Source: Emydura subglobosa (lineage: Eukaryota; Chordata; Testudines; Chelidae). Taken from it: 64,000 bases of DNA. The stretch lies in contig ML680053.1 of the NCBI GenBank assembly GCA_007922225.1, positions 2,083,434-2,147,433 of the forward strand. Direction: 5' to 3'. Below the pieces are notes generated by a model that was not told the DNA's origin, did not search any database, and saw only the letters and a list, made by a program, of their open reading frames with translations. Positions 23,143-34,015 of this stretch are shown piece by piece (positions within the stretch are counted from its first letter, which is position 1; each line of letters begins with the position of its first letter). The translations under genes were made by a program, and so were the position numbers.

Positions 23143-23735
23143 CACAGAGGAACCTGGCTCATAAATGTGGAGGCCCAATAAAATTGTTGAAGCGCTAACA
23201 CCCCGGCGTGTGCTTTAGCCACGTCCTCTTTCCTCAGGTCTCAATCCTGCACAGTGCCAAGCTCCTCCATTCAGAGGGTACAGCAGGAGTTGGCACATAC
23301 CAGGAAGTGCTCAGCACCTTTCAGGATCAGGCCCCCAACCCAAACGGTGGCTCCGTTCCCCTTTAACCTCACTGAATAAATAAGTTAGGATCTGGCTCTG
23401 GTTTAGCCCTGCTACTAGGAGAGCAACTGCCAAACAATCAAGAAATGCTGGTCAGTTCAATTAGCTTGACGTGAGCTTAGACAGGACTTACAGACGAGCG
23501 GCATCCCGCGAGCAGCGGGTGAGATCACTTCGCCTTACTCTCGAATTGGCTGGCTATTCTGTGAGAAAGCTCCAAGCAGGCAGCACGCGGCCAAGCATGG
23601 CCATTTCCTCTGCCCCTACTAATTCCTTTTAGACGTGGCAGCGCTGTGTGGCGTGCGCGCTCTGCTGGCTCTCCTTGCGGGTCACCTGCAAAGCTCATGT
23701 GTGGCCTTACAGCATTGCCCCCCCCCGGCCTTCAA
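23143..23735. other. Unassigned sequence
   Basis: 'aataaa' occurs at 23178-23183 after the motif, but no transcript evidence goes with it. Nothing else was recognised. Confidence 0.45.
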
Positions 23736-23975
23736 AATCCACGAGTCCACCCCCAAAACCATGAGACTGTCTTAAAATCATATTTAAAAGATGATGGTTT
23801 TTTAACCTTTCGAGTTCACTTGGGTGATGTTACCAAGCTTTGTTGTGCAAGCATGAAGGCTGGAAACTTTCCACTAAAAGAAAAGAAAAAGTAAATTGAG
23901 ATTTTCAAGTTTTCACATGACTCCAGGGGCTGGAGCTTTAAGAAAAACATCAGGAGGCTCGTGATAACAGGAAAC
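23736..23975 (+). repeat. Dispersed repeat of unknown class ('AAAATCATGAG' type)
   Basis: Ordered blocks 'cacgagtccacccccaaaaccatgagactgtcttaaaatca', 'catgactccaggggctggagctttaagaaaaacatca' and 'aggctcgtgataac' recur in the same order at 56577-56862 and in part at 54758. It has no coding capacity. Confidence 0.65.
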
Positions 23976-24039
23976 ACTGGCTTCATCATGCATGAGCAAT
24001 GCACCCTTCCCAAACTCATTCTACTGCCTCTACGTACCG

Positions 24040-24265
24040 CACAGCACCACACACTGTGATGGCTGGGAGACAGGAAGCATCATCTCTGTTGTACAGGGGA
24101 CAACGGAAGCACGGCAAGAGTGAGGGACGGATCCAAAGACTCCCAGCATCTTTGGATCAAGCCCTTTGTAATGTGTCCAAGGTCACAGAGGCACCTGTGC
24201 TAGAGCCAGGAATTAAACCCAGCTCTCTTGAGACCCACCAGTAATTTACCCATCTGTGCACCCTT
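24040..24265 (-). mobile_element. MIR/CORE-type SINE
   Basis: 'caaggtcacagaggcacctgtgctagagccaggaattaaacccagctctc' is the minus-strand core of a MIR-like SINE. The 3' half towards 24040 is degraded. Confidence 0.7.
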
Positions 24266-24299
24266 CCTCAGACTGAAAACAAGGCGTAAATGTTTTAAC

Positions 24300-24495
24300 A
24301 GTGGGAATAATTAACCACCAGAACAATTTACCAAGGGTCGTGCTGGATTCTCCATCACTGGCAATTTTTAAATAAAGACTGGATGTTTTTCTAAAAGATC
24401 TGCCTAGGGATTAATTTTGGGGACGTTGTATGGCCTGTGTTACACAGGAGGTTAGACTAGATGATCACAATGAACCTCTACAGCCCTGGAAGCTA
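24300..24495 (+). mobile_element. CR1 LINE, 3' end fragment
   Basis: 'ctggattctccatcactggcaatttttaaataaagactggatgtttttc', then 'atggcctgtgttacacaggaggttagactagatgatcacaat', form the CR1 ORF2 terminus and tail on the plus strand. Confidence 0.9.
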
Positions 24496-25474
24496 CGAAT
24501 ACGCTGCCTCTTCCTATACAATAGACAGCACATTGAACACTTGGATTCTATTAAAAACAAAGGGCTGTTCTCAGCCCAGCCTCTTGGCTGACAAAACTCA
24601 GATCTGCATGGGCGGGGGTGCGAGGGAGATGAGTGATGACTGGACACAGCCCCGTTTAAATAACAAGGAATTAGGTGGAGACAGTAATGAGGAAAGGAAA
24701 TAAACAGGCTTCAGATGGAATAATTAAAGATCAGAGGGGCCGACTGCAAGCAGAGCAGCAGGCCCCAGTGATAGCAGGCCCTTCCCCTAAGTCAAGATCT
24801 GTAATGAAATGTACATACAGCCGCAGAACTGGGCTGAGCTCCTGGAAGCCTCTCCGCGCGGCAGAGAGCGGTTCCATGGGGGTGGAGCTAGGACCTGGAG
24901 TGGGAGGAGCTAGGGATTCTCATCGTCAACTCGCCTGGAGTCCCAGCGGATCAGAAATCTGCCCAGGGTGTGGGGCAAGCATTAGTAATTCTCCTTCCCC
25001 TCTGAGTGGGTTTGCACTGCGGGTGGTGGAGCGATTTAGAGGGAGAGCCTGCGGGCGCCTCTGGGGTCAGCTTCATTCCTGGGACAACTCCGCTGACTTC
25101 AGTGGTTTCCATGGGGGCCAGGAGGCATGTGACTTATCAATCGCGTTTCCCCGGAGAGCGGGCATGGCGGCAGGTGCATGACCCCTCCGACAGCAGAAGG
25201 AGAACCGCTGGGCTTAGAACAAGGTATTCCTGTATCTGTCTGTATCTCTGCAAAGAAAGTCCGAGATAATATCTGGATGTGTTGTGAATGCAGGGTGGTA
25301 ATTCACTCAGGAGCTTGGCTGAGGTCACGAACGGTCGAGAGGAGCAGCACAGCCAGAGAGAGTGCATTTCAGGCTCTGGGTCTGTGATACCAATGGTCAG
25401 GGTTAACACACACAGCAATATGAGCCCGACATTGCTATAGCAGGGACCTGCCTGGAGGAATGCCAAGTGATCAT
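24496..25474. other. Unassigned sequence
   Basis: A 168-codon plus frame (24675-25181) includes GC-rich stretches but no domain. Nothing else was recognised. Confidence 0.45.
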
Positions 25475-25690
25475 AACAGCAATATCCAGCTATTACAGAG
25501 CACTCTTCCTCTGTGGATGTCAAAGTGCTTCACAAAGGACATCCGTGTCAACATTCCCATTTTAGAGATAGGAGAGACTGAGGCATCAAGAGAAGTGATT
25601 TGCCCAAGGTCATTTGCAAGCCAACGGCATAGTTTGGAACCCAGCCCCTGTCTGTTGCCCTAATCAGTAGGCCACACTCTCTCCTGAAGT
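25475..25690 (-). mobile_element. MIR/CORE-type SINE
   Basis: 'tcaaagtgcttcacaaaggac', 'cattttagagataggagagactgaggcatcaagagaagtgatttgcccaaggtcatttgcaa' and 'agtaggccacactctctcct' follow minus-strand SINE order through to the tRNA-like head. Confidence 0.8.
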
Positions 25691-26721
25691 GCTTGGCTGA
25701 CGTGCCATCCCTGTGAGACAAGGAAGAACCTCCACCCCCATTTTGACCGCTGGGGAAACGGGCAGAGAGAGCCAAAGCAAGCTGGGTCTGGAAACGTGGG
25801 CCAGCCTAGAACTTCAGGGGGAGCTGGTTCTGGGCACCTTGCCTGGTTAATGACTCTGATGTGACCCATGTACATTTCACCTGCAGCACCCTACCTATCT
25901 GGAGGCACCAGGGATTTTCCACCCACGTTGGCTTTCTTGCTTTAAAGGGGCCCCGACACGATTCAGATCTGAGATTTCTCAACATTTCCTTTCCAGCACT
26001 TTAAAAAAACACCTTGGACCATCACCACTCACGCTGACGCCGAAGGACCTTTTCCCCATCGAAGCCGGGTGCTGGCCTGCTTGGGCAGTGAAAGGAACCT
26101 GGCTGGTTCTGCTTCTGGAAGCAGAGATCAGCTGCTCGACTGGGTCCCTTGAACTGCAGCAACGCCAGCTGTGCTTGAGTTCCAATCTACCTGCCACCGC
26201 TGGGATTTGGCTTGAAAGTCTCTTAGGACTGAAGGGACGTATCTCTAACGTAGCACAGTGTGTCTGTCCAGTGTTATAAACCCAGGACTGGCTTGGGTGC
26301 TAACAGGAACTTGGCGGCTGCCACCTTTCAGCCACCAAGTAGCTATTTCATATTTTCTCCCACGCCGCAGTAAGCCTAGGACTGGTAAAGGTGATAGTAA
26401 CCCAAGACCCCCTGCCCAAAGCTGGGAGCATGCCCCTAGCCCGACGGGCCACCCGACGGGCCAGTCCAAAGTAGTGCAGTGATGCTCTCTGTTTCGCCCG
26501 ACAACAGATCCAGCCCGGGCAAGGCAGTGCAAACGTCCCCCTCCTCCCCGCTCCCTGTTGGTGGAACCTTATCTACACCAGGGCTACCGTCGCTGCTGCC
26601 TTTGGTGGAGCAGAAACGGTGGAGCAACAATGGCGAGCCCTGGGCTACAAAGCCTGGGGCTTTTTCACGGAGGCACGCGTCAGTCGGCGCTCGTTCAGCT
26701 CCTACACACCAACTCCTGATT
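25691..26721. other. Unassigned sequence
   Basis: No repeat or gene was recognised. There are several short overlapping frames below 100 codons. Confidence 0.45.
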
Positions 26722-26765
26722 CATTAATTAAATCCAATTAGATACTTGTCGGTTTCTATAGCAAC
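26722..26765. promoter_or_regulatory. Candidate cis element: TAATTA motifs plus RFX X-box-like half palindrome
   Basis: TTAATTAA (26724-26731) and CAATTAG (26735-26741) are homeodomain-type motifs. GTTTCTATAGCAAC (26752-26765) is close to the RFX X-box GTTNCCATGGNAAC. Their clustering in unique sequence suggests a conserved non-coding element. No activity is shown. Confidence 0.3.
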
Positions 26766-27216
26766 TGCATGCAGAAGCAGTTCTTTTGTAAGGTTACCTC
26801 CACAGCCAGTAAATTTCCTCTCCGCACGGCTCAAAGCAGAGGCAGCCCAAAGGCAGCCCCAGACCCAACGCCGCCTCCAGGGCTCTGCAGATGCGGCTTG
26901 TCCCACCATCGTTGGGGACGATACACGGCCAGAACCAGCTGCGACTTCAGGGCAATACAGAATGTCACAGTGGAAGTGGGGCTGGAAACCAGATCCTCCT
27001 GTTCTGCACACTCCGGCCTCTTGCGCTTGAGCTTAATGAATCTCCATGAGCTCTCAGCCCTGGGGGGCCTCTGGCACACAGATGAGCAGTTCTTGCGCCC
27101 GTCAACAGAGGGCAGTAGTGTATGCAGGCGTAGGCGACAGACTATTATGCTCTTAATTTAAGTGTCAGCATTTCTATGCTGGGATGAGCGCCAGTATGGA
27201 GGAGTGGCCTGTGGAG
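26766..27216. other. Unassigned sequence with a CTCF-like motif
   Basis: TCAACAGAGGGCAGTA at about 27102-27117 resembles a forward CTCF core. The 130-codon plus frame (26769-27161) has no domain I recognise. Confidence 0.35.
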
Positions 27217-27236
27217 AACTACAGCTCCCAGCATGC
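27217..27236 (+). promoter_or_regulatory. Candidate ZNF143/STAF-type site
   Basis: AACTACAGCTCCCAGCATGC fits the long ZNF143 motif (ACTACAANTCCCAGMATGC). This motif occurs in vertebrate promoters and in some repeats. A related inverted fragment (gcatgctgggag) is at about 44054. Whether it is a promoter or a repeat-derived copy is undecided. Confidence 0.45.
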
Positions 27237-27766
27237 TGTGCTCCATCTTGGCTCAATATGCCGGGGCCCACTGGAATGCATCTCAGTGTGAATGATAAGC
27301 TGAGTTGCAACAGTCTCATTTCTATGCAATTTATGGCTATTGACAAGGTGCTAATACAGCTCTCAGCTGGCCAAGGCTTGGCAGCTTTTGCCTGGAGGTT
27401 GCCTGCCTGCACTTTGACTGATTTCCGGAGGAGACGTGTATTAATATCCCACGCGCGCCAACGATAAATTGTTTCAAATCCGCATTCCATTACGGTGAGG
27501 AATGAGGGTCACTGTCAGCAGCGTTTTCACTGCACAGAGATAAAGGGTCATGTCCAAATTCAGCCTGAAGGGGGCCCCAGCCTGGATTGGGGGCTGGAGG
27601 GGTGCGGGGGAGAGGTTGTGTTACGATGCTAGTCTCGCCAGCCAGCTATGTATAAGATGAGATCCGGGAATGGCAGAGGCAAGCCATCTGAAACCTAGAA
27701 AGAAAGAATGATGGATCCGAAGTGGGTATCCAAGGGTGAGATCAACAAACCAGTCACTCAGCCCAA
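27237..27766. other. Unassigned, unique-looking sequence
   Basis: Positions 27290-27480 have balanced composition with motifs such as 'tttatggctattgacaagg'. They could be conserved non-coding DNA. No gene was recognised. Confidence 0.4.
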
Positions 27767-27955
27767 GAACATAAGAACAGTCACACTGGGTCAGCCCACC
27801 GGTCCATCCAGCCCCGTATCCTGTCTTCTGACAGTGACCAACGCCAGGTGCTTCAGAAGGAACGGAAAGAACAGGGCAATGTATAGAGTGATCCACCCGG
27901 GCATCCAGTCCCAGCTTCTGGCAGTCAGAGGTTTAGCGATCCCCAGAGCAAGAAG
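27767..27955 (-). mobile_element. CR1 LINE, 3' end fragment
   Basis: 'acataagaacagtcacactgggtcagcccaccggtccatccagccccgtatcctgtcttctgacagtgacc' is the reverse complement of the classic reptile CR1 tail. It is truncated within the tail. Confidence 0.93.
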
Positions 27956-28642
27956 CGGTCGCACCTCTGCACTGCTGGAAACAGGCAGGAGGAAACCGCC
28001 GGGAGGAGGAATACAACCAGAACCTGCTTTTGCTGCAAGCGTGAGTCACACTCTGACAGCTCAGCTGATTAGGAAAACAAGCACAGGCAGCAGGCACAGG
28101 CAGAACAGCAAACACGGAGCGAGAGATGCAGGCGCGGCGCTTTGTAACAAGCACCATCGAAAAGGCGCATGGAAACCAATGAGCAGAGAGTGCAAAATCT
28201 ACCTGTCAAATCTAACTCCCCCCTGCAACACCCTCCCAGTTACAGTCTAGCCGACGGCATCGGGGGTCGCACACCGTGCCCATCGTTGTGGCGTCTGAGT
28301 GCTTGCCAGAGGGGCAATGATGACGTGACTCGCACCTGTCACACGAGTGGCTCTGTTCTGCTCTCGGAGGGGAAAACGGTGTGTAGGTTTTGTTAACGTT
28401 TGGGGTCAGTGTTTTGTTAACTGTGATTGCAGCGCGATGTGCTCCGAGAGCGGCCATCTTGCCATGCTGCGACAGCGCGACCTGCGGGGAATTCTGCTCC
28501 AGTAGCCTGGGGCACTCGCTTGGCCCGGGCATCAAGGACCACCCAGGGACCAGGCAGCAGGGCAGAAAGCCCCAGGTGTGACCCAGTACGAAAATCCTTA
28601 AAGAGGAGCAGAAGGAGCATTCGCTTCAGGACAGACTTCGTG
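27956..28642. other. Unassigned sequence
   Basis: A YY1-like GCGGCCATCTTGCC lies at about 28451-28464 in a locally CpG-rich patch (28430-28500). No gene or repeat is recognisable. Confidence 0.4.
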
Positions 28643-28667
28643 GTTGGTTATTGTAGGGTTGCCTGGG
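28643..28667 (-). repeat. Solitary inverted unit of the 48-bp minisatellite
   Basis: 'gttggttattgtagggttgcctggg' is the reverse complement of the array motif ('ggcaaccctacaataacaaacc') apart from one extra base change. It lies about 700 bases before the array and is in the opposite orientation. Confidence 0.75.
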
Positions 28668-29360
28668 AATGCTAAGCAGCATACAAAGCTCTCAAGGCCT
28701 TCAGTGGAGATGGGATTTAACCCTTAATGACGTTAAGAGCAAAGCAGCTACCAGCTGTTTTGAACGGAGCCGCTCTCTGGATTATTATAGGGATGATCTG
28801 AGAATCCTCAGCCCTCATTATCCTCAGCTTCATCCTTTACAATGCAAAACCGGCGGTGCCTGCAATCTGACTGAGCACCTCCCGCCTACGAGGCAAGCAA
28901 CTGAGCAAAGAAAACTGGAATGGACGGGCCAGACTCTGTTCGCCGGGCCTGAGCCAAAGCACACTGGAGTCATTAACATCGGATCAGGCTGTCCCTGCGG
29001 TGGGATGAACTGGGCGTACCACCATCGATTTCGGTGCAGTAACTCCACATTTCCTGGAGTACCGGCGGGCAGATTCTGTCCCCATGTGTTGTTGTTTCAC
29101 CGGCTGAGCACACCCTCTCCCTCTCGCCCTCCCCACGGTGTGAACAGACTCACGCCGAGCTCAGCACGGCTGCTACATTAAGGGGCACTGCCAGGGCGGG
29201 CAGGACTCCCCGGCACTTTATACTGGCTCCCAGAGGCTGGTGTACTGCAGGAGGAGGCATGTTCTTTTTATTACGGAAAGCAAATGTTTCAAAACTCTTT
29301 TCCTTAATAAATAGATAAACATGAAAAATCAAAATCAACACCATCAGGTCAGCCATCCAG
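28668..29360. other. Unassigned sequence
   Basis: A 170-codon plus frame (28669-29181) has no domain. AT-rich sequence (29260-29340) leads into the tandem array. Confidence 0.45.
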
Positions 29361-29900
29361 GCAACCCTGCAATAACAAATCAGCGTACATGCCACCCAGC
29401 CCCTTCCTGGCAACCTTACAATAACAAATCAGCATACATGCCACCCAGCCCCTTCCTGGCAACCCTACAATAACAAATCAGCATGCCCCTCGTTGGCAGC
29501 CCTTCAATACCAAATCAGCATAAGCAATACCCAGCTTTCACGGCAACCTTACAATAACAAACCAGCATGCACACCGCCCAGGCCCTTCCTGGGCAACCCT
29601 ACAATAACAAATTAGTGTGCCTGCTGCCCCGCCCCTCATTGACTCCCCTTCGATACCAAACCAGCATATGCAATGCCCAGCTTTCACAGGCAACCTTACA
29701 ATAACAAACCAGCATACACGCCATCCTGCCCCTCGTGGGCAACCCTACAATAACAAACCAGCACGCATGGTACCCAACATTCACATGCAACCCTACAATA
29801 ACAAACCAGCACGCATGGTGCGCAACATTCACAGGCAACCCTACAATAACAAACCAGCACGCATGGTGCCCAACATTCACAGGCAACCCTACGGTAATGA
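29361..29900 (+). repeat. Minisatellite, about 12 copies of a 47-50 bp unit
   Basis: The block 'gcaaccctacaataacaaa' restarts at 29361, 29410, 29459, 29496, 29543, 29593, 29641, 29690, 29739, 29787, 29835 and 29883. Spacings are 49, 49, 37, 47, 50, 48, 49, 49, 48, 48 and 48. The last three complete units are almost identical and exactly 48 bp. The earlier ones are more diverged, and one is shortened to 37. Because 48 is a multiple of three, the array keeps long frames open on both strands (for example a 16-residue periodic frame at 29599-29952, minus). I regard these as artefacts. Confidence 0.97.
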
Positions 29901-31104
29901 GCGCACGGTGGGGGGAAGCAAATGTGGATTTGGAAATAGGTTTCAATGTCACGGTTTTTCAGGGTCAGCACACACAGGGAGCCGGAGCCTTAGCTGGCGT
30001 GAGGGAGCTGCTGAATGCCAACACCGGAGCCTGCTGCAGTCCATGGAGCTATGTCAGGTCCGGGATCGACCCACCGTTTCTACGAGGCCTCCTCTGCTGG
30101 TGGGGCCCCATCTGCGCCAGGTGAGGATCCAGCCCAGTGTGTGGAGAGGGTGGGGGACAGATCCCCCACTAGTGCACAAGGGAACAGACCCCACGAGCTG
30201 TACCTAGCACGGGGGCCGATCTGCCAGTGTCTTCCACTCCCCTCCCGGCCCAGGCCGGCCAGCAGTCAGAGCCCAGCTCCAGCCGACCCACCCGAAATCT
30301 CATGCCCACTGACAGACAGCGAGGTCATCACCCAAAAGGATCTTGGCAGCAGGGGAAACACCGTCAGTTGACCACAAGACAAGCCCTCCCGGGGGGTGAG
30401 GACAGGGCTGGCTCTGTCCCTCTCTGCCTGCTGACAGTTCAACCATGTCTGAACAAGCTCTGGGCTTCCTGATTGCTTCCTAAAGGCCTGAAGCTGACCG
30501 GCAGCCGGGCTAAACGCTGCCAGTCTCTGCGCTAGAAGCCCTGTTTGGTGGCTGAGCAGGATCTTTCCACGTCCCGGGATCCTAAGGATCCAGACCTCTC
30601 AGAGCTCTGCACTCTTGTCCTGCAGGCACCCAGCCCTCCAGAGCAGGCCCTCATTCGGAGCACAGGTGCCCGTCAGCGTCTGGGAAGCGGGAGGGCGGAT
30701 AGGAGAGAGATGGGAGCAGGGACTCTCCGGCCTTTGAGACCGCAAAGCATCAGCTGCCGTAAATCACCCAGAATTCCTCCATCCTGGGCGCTGCCGCTGC
30801 AGAGGTGCGGGTGTCTGCTGCTAGTCCATGCCAGCCCCTGTAATTAGGGTGACCGGCGAAAACATACCATTTATTTGTGTAGGGCCTGCTTTGGCTGGCT
30901 AAAGCCACAGCCCATGGAAGAGGGGGGCGCAGAGGGTCCCTCACAGCAGCAAAGCCAGGGTGCTCTGCTTTTCTCGGTGCTCAGGCAAACAACAGCCCCA
31001 GGAAGCTGGAGGGGCCACCCCTGCCATTGTCCTGCCCCAAGAGCTGATGCCATGGTCACATCACCACCACCTCCCATTACAGGGGCTGGTCCTGGCAGAG
31101 GGAA
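29901..31104. other. Unassigned sequence
   Basis: Frames of up to 129 codons occur without recognisable domains. 'ttagggtgaccggcgaaaac' near 30846 resembles the end of a known type of reptile DNA element, but no partner end was found. Confidence 0.4.
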
Positions 31105-31340
31105 TTTGTGTGGCCTAGTGGCTAGCGCACTGGACTACAACTCAGGAGACGATCTAGGTTCTAGTCCTGGCTCAGCCACCAACCTGCTGGGTGATCTTGG
31201 GCAAGTTGCTTCACTTTCATGTGCCTCAGTTTGCCCATCTGTAAAATGGAGCTAATGATCCCACCTTCCTTTGTACAGCACTTGGAGATCTGCTGATGCT
31301 CAGGACTGTGTAAGCGCTAGAGATTATTATTATCTACATC
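31105..31340 (+). mobile_element. MIR-type SINE with intact tRNA-like head
   Basis: The A-box-like 'tggcctagtgg' and B-box-like 'ggttctagtcc' form the tRNA-related head. 'ctgggtgatcttgggcaagttgcttcac', 'gcctcagtttgcccatctgtaaaatgg' and 'gtacagcacttggagatctgctgatgctcagg' follow. This is one of the most complete SINEs in the window. Confidence 0.9.
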
Positions 31341-33459
31341 CCTAATAACAAGACAGAGAGAGACACAGCAGCAGTTTCAGAAGTGGGAATACTCCATTAC
31401 CCAGACCATATTGGAGCAAATAGAGACTCATCCACTGCTGGGAGCCTCACCAATCCCTGACCCACAACCCTCTCCAAGTGCCTGTGAGTATCTAACCTGC
31501 ACTGTGAGCAAAGCACCAACGTTCCATAGACCTGAGCTGAATGCTGAGGGGACCCCGCCCCGGGAATCCAGACAAAAGCCATGTAAAACCCGGCAGTTTC
31601 ACGTGATTTCAGTTAAAGCTCAACCTCTGATCTGAATACCCAAGAGTTGGGAGGGCCTGAAATCTGGATCTGAAGTACACAGCTGCACCATTTCTCTCTA
31701 ATGGGCTGAGCCAGAAACCTGGATCTGAAAACCCCCAAAATTTGCTCCCCCCCAAATCCAGAGCCAGATTTTAAGCTTCAGCCTGAAAATTCAACCTGGA
31801 ATCAGGGAAAATGCAGTCACGTCAGCTGTGTCCCTGGAGTGTTCAGATTAACTCAGATCTAGAGCCCCAATCACACATAGGGGTGGGAACTTGCATGAAC
31901 CAGAACCATTAAAAACTAAGCCACAAAAGCTCCAGCAACCTAGATCTGTTCGGTGCTACCCTGGTGTAAATGCAGAGTGACTCCAGTTCAATTAACAGGC
32001 CTGATTCTGAGCTCACTTAATCCATTTTTATACTGGTGTAACTCCATTGACTTCATGGGAGGGTATCAGTTGCCAAGGTTGATCACTTGATAGTTCACAG
32101 AACCCAACAGCCCATTATTCACAGTGATCAAGATCAGCTACTTCAGAGGACGGTGCAAGAAACCCCCTAGTGGACATTTATATAATCATCTGTTCCTCAG
32201 GGAACTTTCTTCCTAATCCCGGTTTATGACCTGAAGCATGAGAGTTTATATTTTACCTGGTGTAAACAGCGATTATGCTCTTTACCCATATCATGGGGAA
32301 TCCTTTTCTGAATCCCATTAAGTTCTTGGTCACGGGGATACTCTGTGGCAGTGAGTCCCACCGGTTAAATCATGCCCCATGTGAAAAGTATTTCTCTCTA
32401 TGCATTTTAAATGTGTTAGCCTGAAATGTCATTGCCTGACGTATTCTGCGAAAGGGAGCCCTGGACATGCCATTCATTAACGTATTCGCAGCTACCGGGT
32501 CTCCTTTTGTTCAGCGGTCTCTTCTGATGCACGGGAAGGCAGAACGAAGCCGAGAGTTTGAAATCTCTGATCGGCTTCTGGATTTACACCAGGGTAAGAC
32601 TTAGCCCCACTGTCTACAGAACCCCCATGAGACCAAAACCCACTGACTCGTCCCTGTCAACTTCCTTCGTTGTCGGGAACGAGCTGTTCTGCCCCTGGTG
32701 TCAGCAGAGTGGCCATCCTAAAATCAAGTCACGCTAAACCCTGGTCGGCTTCCCCTAAGCAGTTTGACCAAGGTAACAAAGGCTTCTTGGGGCAGGATCC
32801 AAAGATTTCCACTGAAGGTCAGGCTCTGTTACACAAGGTCATTGCAGATGACAGCAGATGGCAGCATTCACACCCTCTAGGAAGCATTGCTCCTGCTCTT
32901 AGAAACCTCTCTGGGTGTAGGAATCACCCAGCCATCTTCTCCAAGGGCAGCCCGGATGCGGCTCGCTTGCCTGCGTTATGGCGTACGAATCAAGCAGAAG
33001 TTCTGGAAATCCCGCATTATTCTCTGAGGCGTTTGAAAGGCCCAGGACTTGGCACGTGCATAGCACTTTGATTGAAGGATGCCAGCACGTCACAAAAACC
33101 CGCACAACGCTTGCAAAGGTGGGAAGCAGGCCTAGCATTAGGGCTGTTGTTTTTGAACAGGTCCTACATAAACGTCAGCCGCATGTACAGAACTTGGTGA
33201 GGAAAATGGTACGGAACCAGAACGGCGACATTTTACAGTCACTCTGCGGCGGGTAAGTGACAACACAAGGAGGAAGACAGTGGAGAATCAGCCTTGAAAA
33301 CGGGCACTCATGCTAAACGAGTTCAAAACAAGTCATCAGTTGCGAGTGCCATAGTTGCTGGGTGGCCAGTTGAAGATGGGGGTTCTCAACGCCTCTGAAA
33401 ATTAGACCCAAGGTGCCTCTGGTTGGGCACCCTAAAAATGAGGTACCTCAAACCACCGA
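31341..33459. other. Mostly unassigned; one short dispersed repeat and a weak CR1 trace
   Basis: At about 31960-32075 'accctggtgtaaatgcagagtgactcc' and 'tactggtgtaactccattgacttcatgg' belong to the palindromic GGTGTAAAT repeat. 'tcatctgttcctcagggaactttcttcctaatcc' near 32190 and 'gtgaaaagtatttctctctatgcatttt' near 32382 are reminiscent of minus-strand CR1 tails but too weak to bound. The 133-codon frame at 32670-33071 has no domain. Confidence 0.4.
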
Positions 33460-33555
33460 AAATTGTGGCGTAGGTGATTTACCTGAGGTTAAGGGACAGT
33501 TAAATGGTAGGATTAGAACTCAGGAGTCATAGTCCAGCACTTGGTCTACTACACC
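33460..33555 (-). mobile_element. MIR/CORE-type SINE, head part
   Basis: 'gtgatttacctgaggttaagggacag', 'taggattagaactcaggagtcatagtccagcacttggtctactacacca' is the minus-strand tRNA-like half. Confidence 0.75.
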
Positions 33556-33704
33556 ACAGCATCTTCCCACCCCTCCCGGTGTTATCATTACCCCTGAAAG
33601 GTCTTTTCCTAACCCATCCTGAATTCGATCCCCTGGGCCTTCCACCCCACACTGGCCTCCATTGTCTAGTCTAAAGCCTGGAAACACGACCCCCCACGGT
33701 TGTG

Positions 33705-34015
33705 TTTGCTGTAATGTAATTATTTATAGGCTGCCTAGAACCTAAACTCAGCCGGGGCCAGGCCCCACTGTGCTGGGCGCTGTACATACACGGTGGGAGA
33801 CAGCCCCTGCCCTGGAGAACGTACTGCCTAAAGAGACAAAACAGACAAAGTGTGGAAGGAAGGATTCTCCTTCCCATTGGACAGCTGGGGAACTGAGGCG
33901 CAAAGAAATGAAGTGACTTGCTCAAGGTCACATGGGAAGTCTGGGGCAGAGTCAAGAAACAGACCTAGATCTCCTAGGTTCCAGGTCAGTGCCTCAACCA
34001 CACGACCTCTTGCTG
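33705..34015 (-). mobile_element. MIR/CORE-type SINE, near full length
   Basis: 'ggccccactgtgctgggcgctgtacatacac', 'gacagcccctgccctgg', 'ggggaactgaggcgcaaagaaatgaagtgacttgctcaaggtcacatggg' and 'cctagatctcctaggttcc' run in minus-strand order. This is one of the longer copies. Confidence 0.88.

Noticed and set aside
29361..29900. CRISPR-like array
   Set aside because: Units are contiguous tandem copies without unique spacers, in vertebrate DNA. It is a minisatellite.
29599..30207. Repeat-protein-like frames with a 16-residue period (CWFVIVGL type) on the minus strand and related frames on the plus strand
   Set aside because: They are the translation of a 48-bp minisatellite whose length is a multiple of three. 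All frames of the array are open, and there is no start, splice or flanking coding context.
31105..31180. Possible tRNA gene (A- and B-box-like sequences)
   Set aside because: The sequence continues directly into a MIR-like SINE body. There is no proper acceptor stem pairing or terminator, so it is the SINE head.
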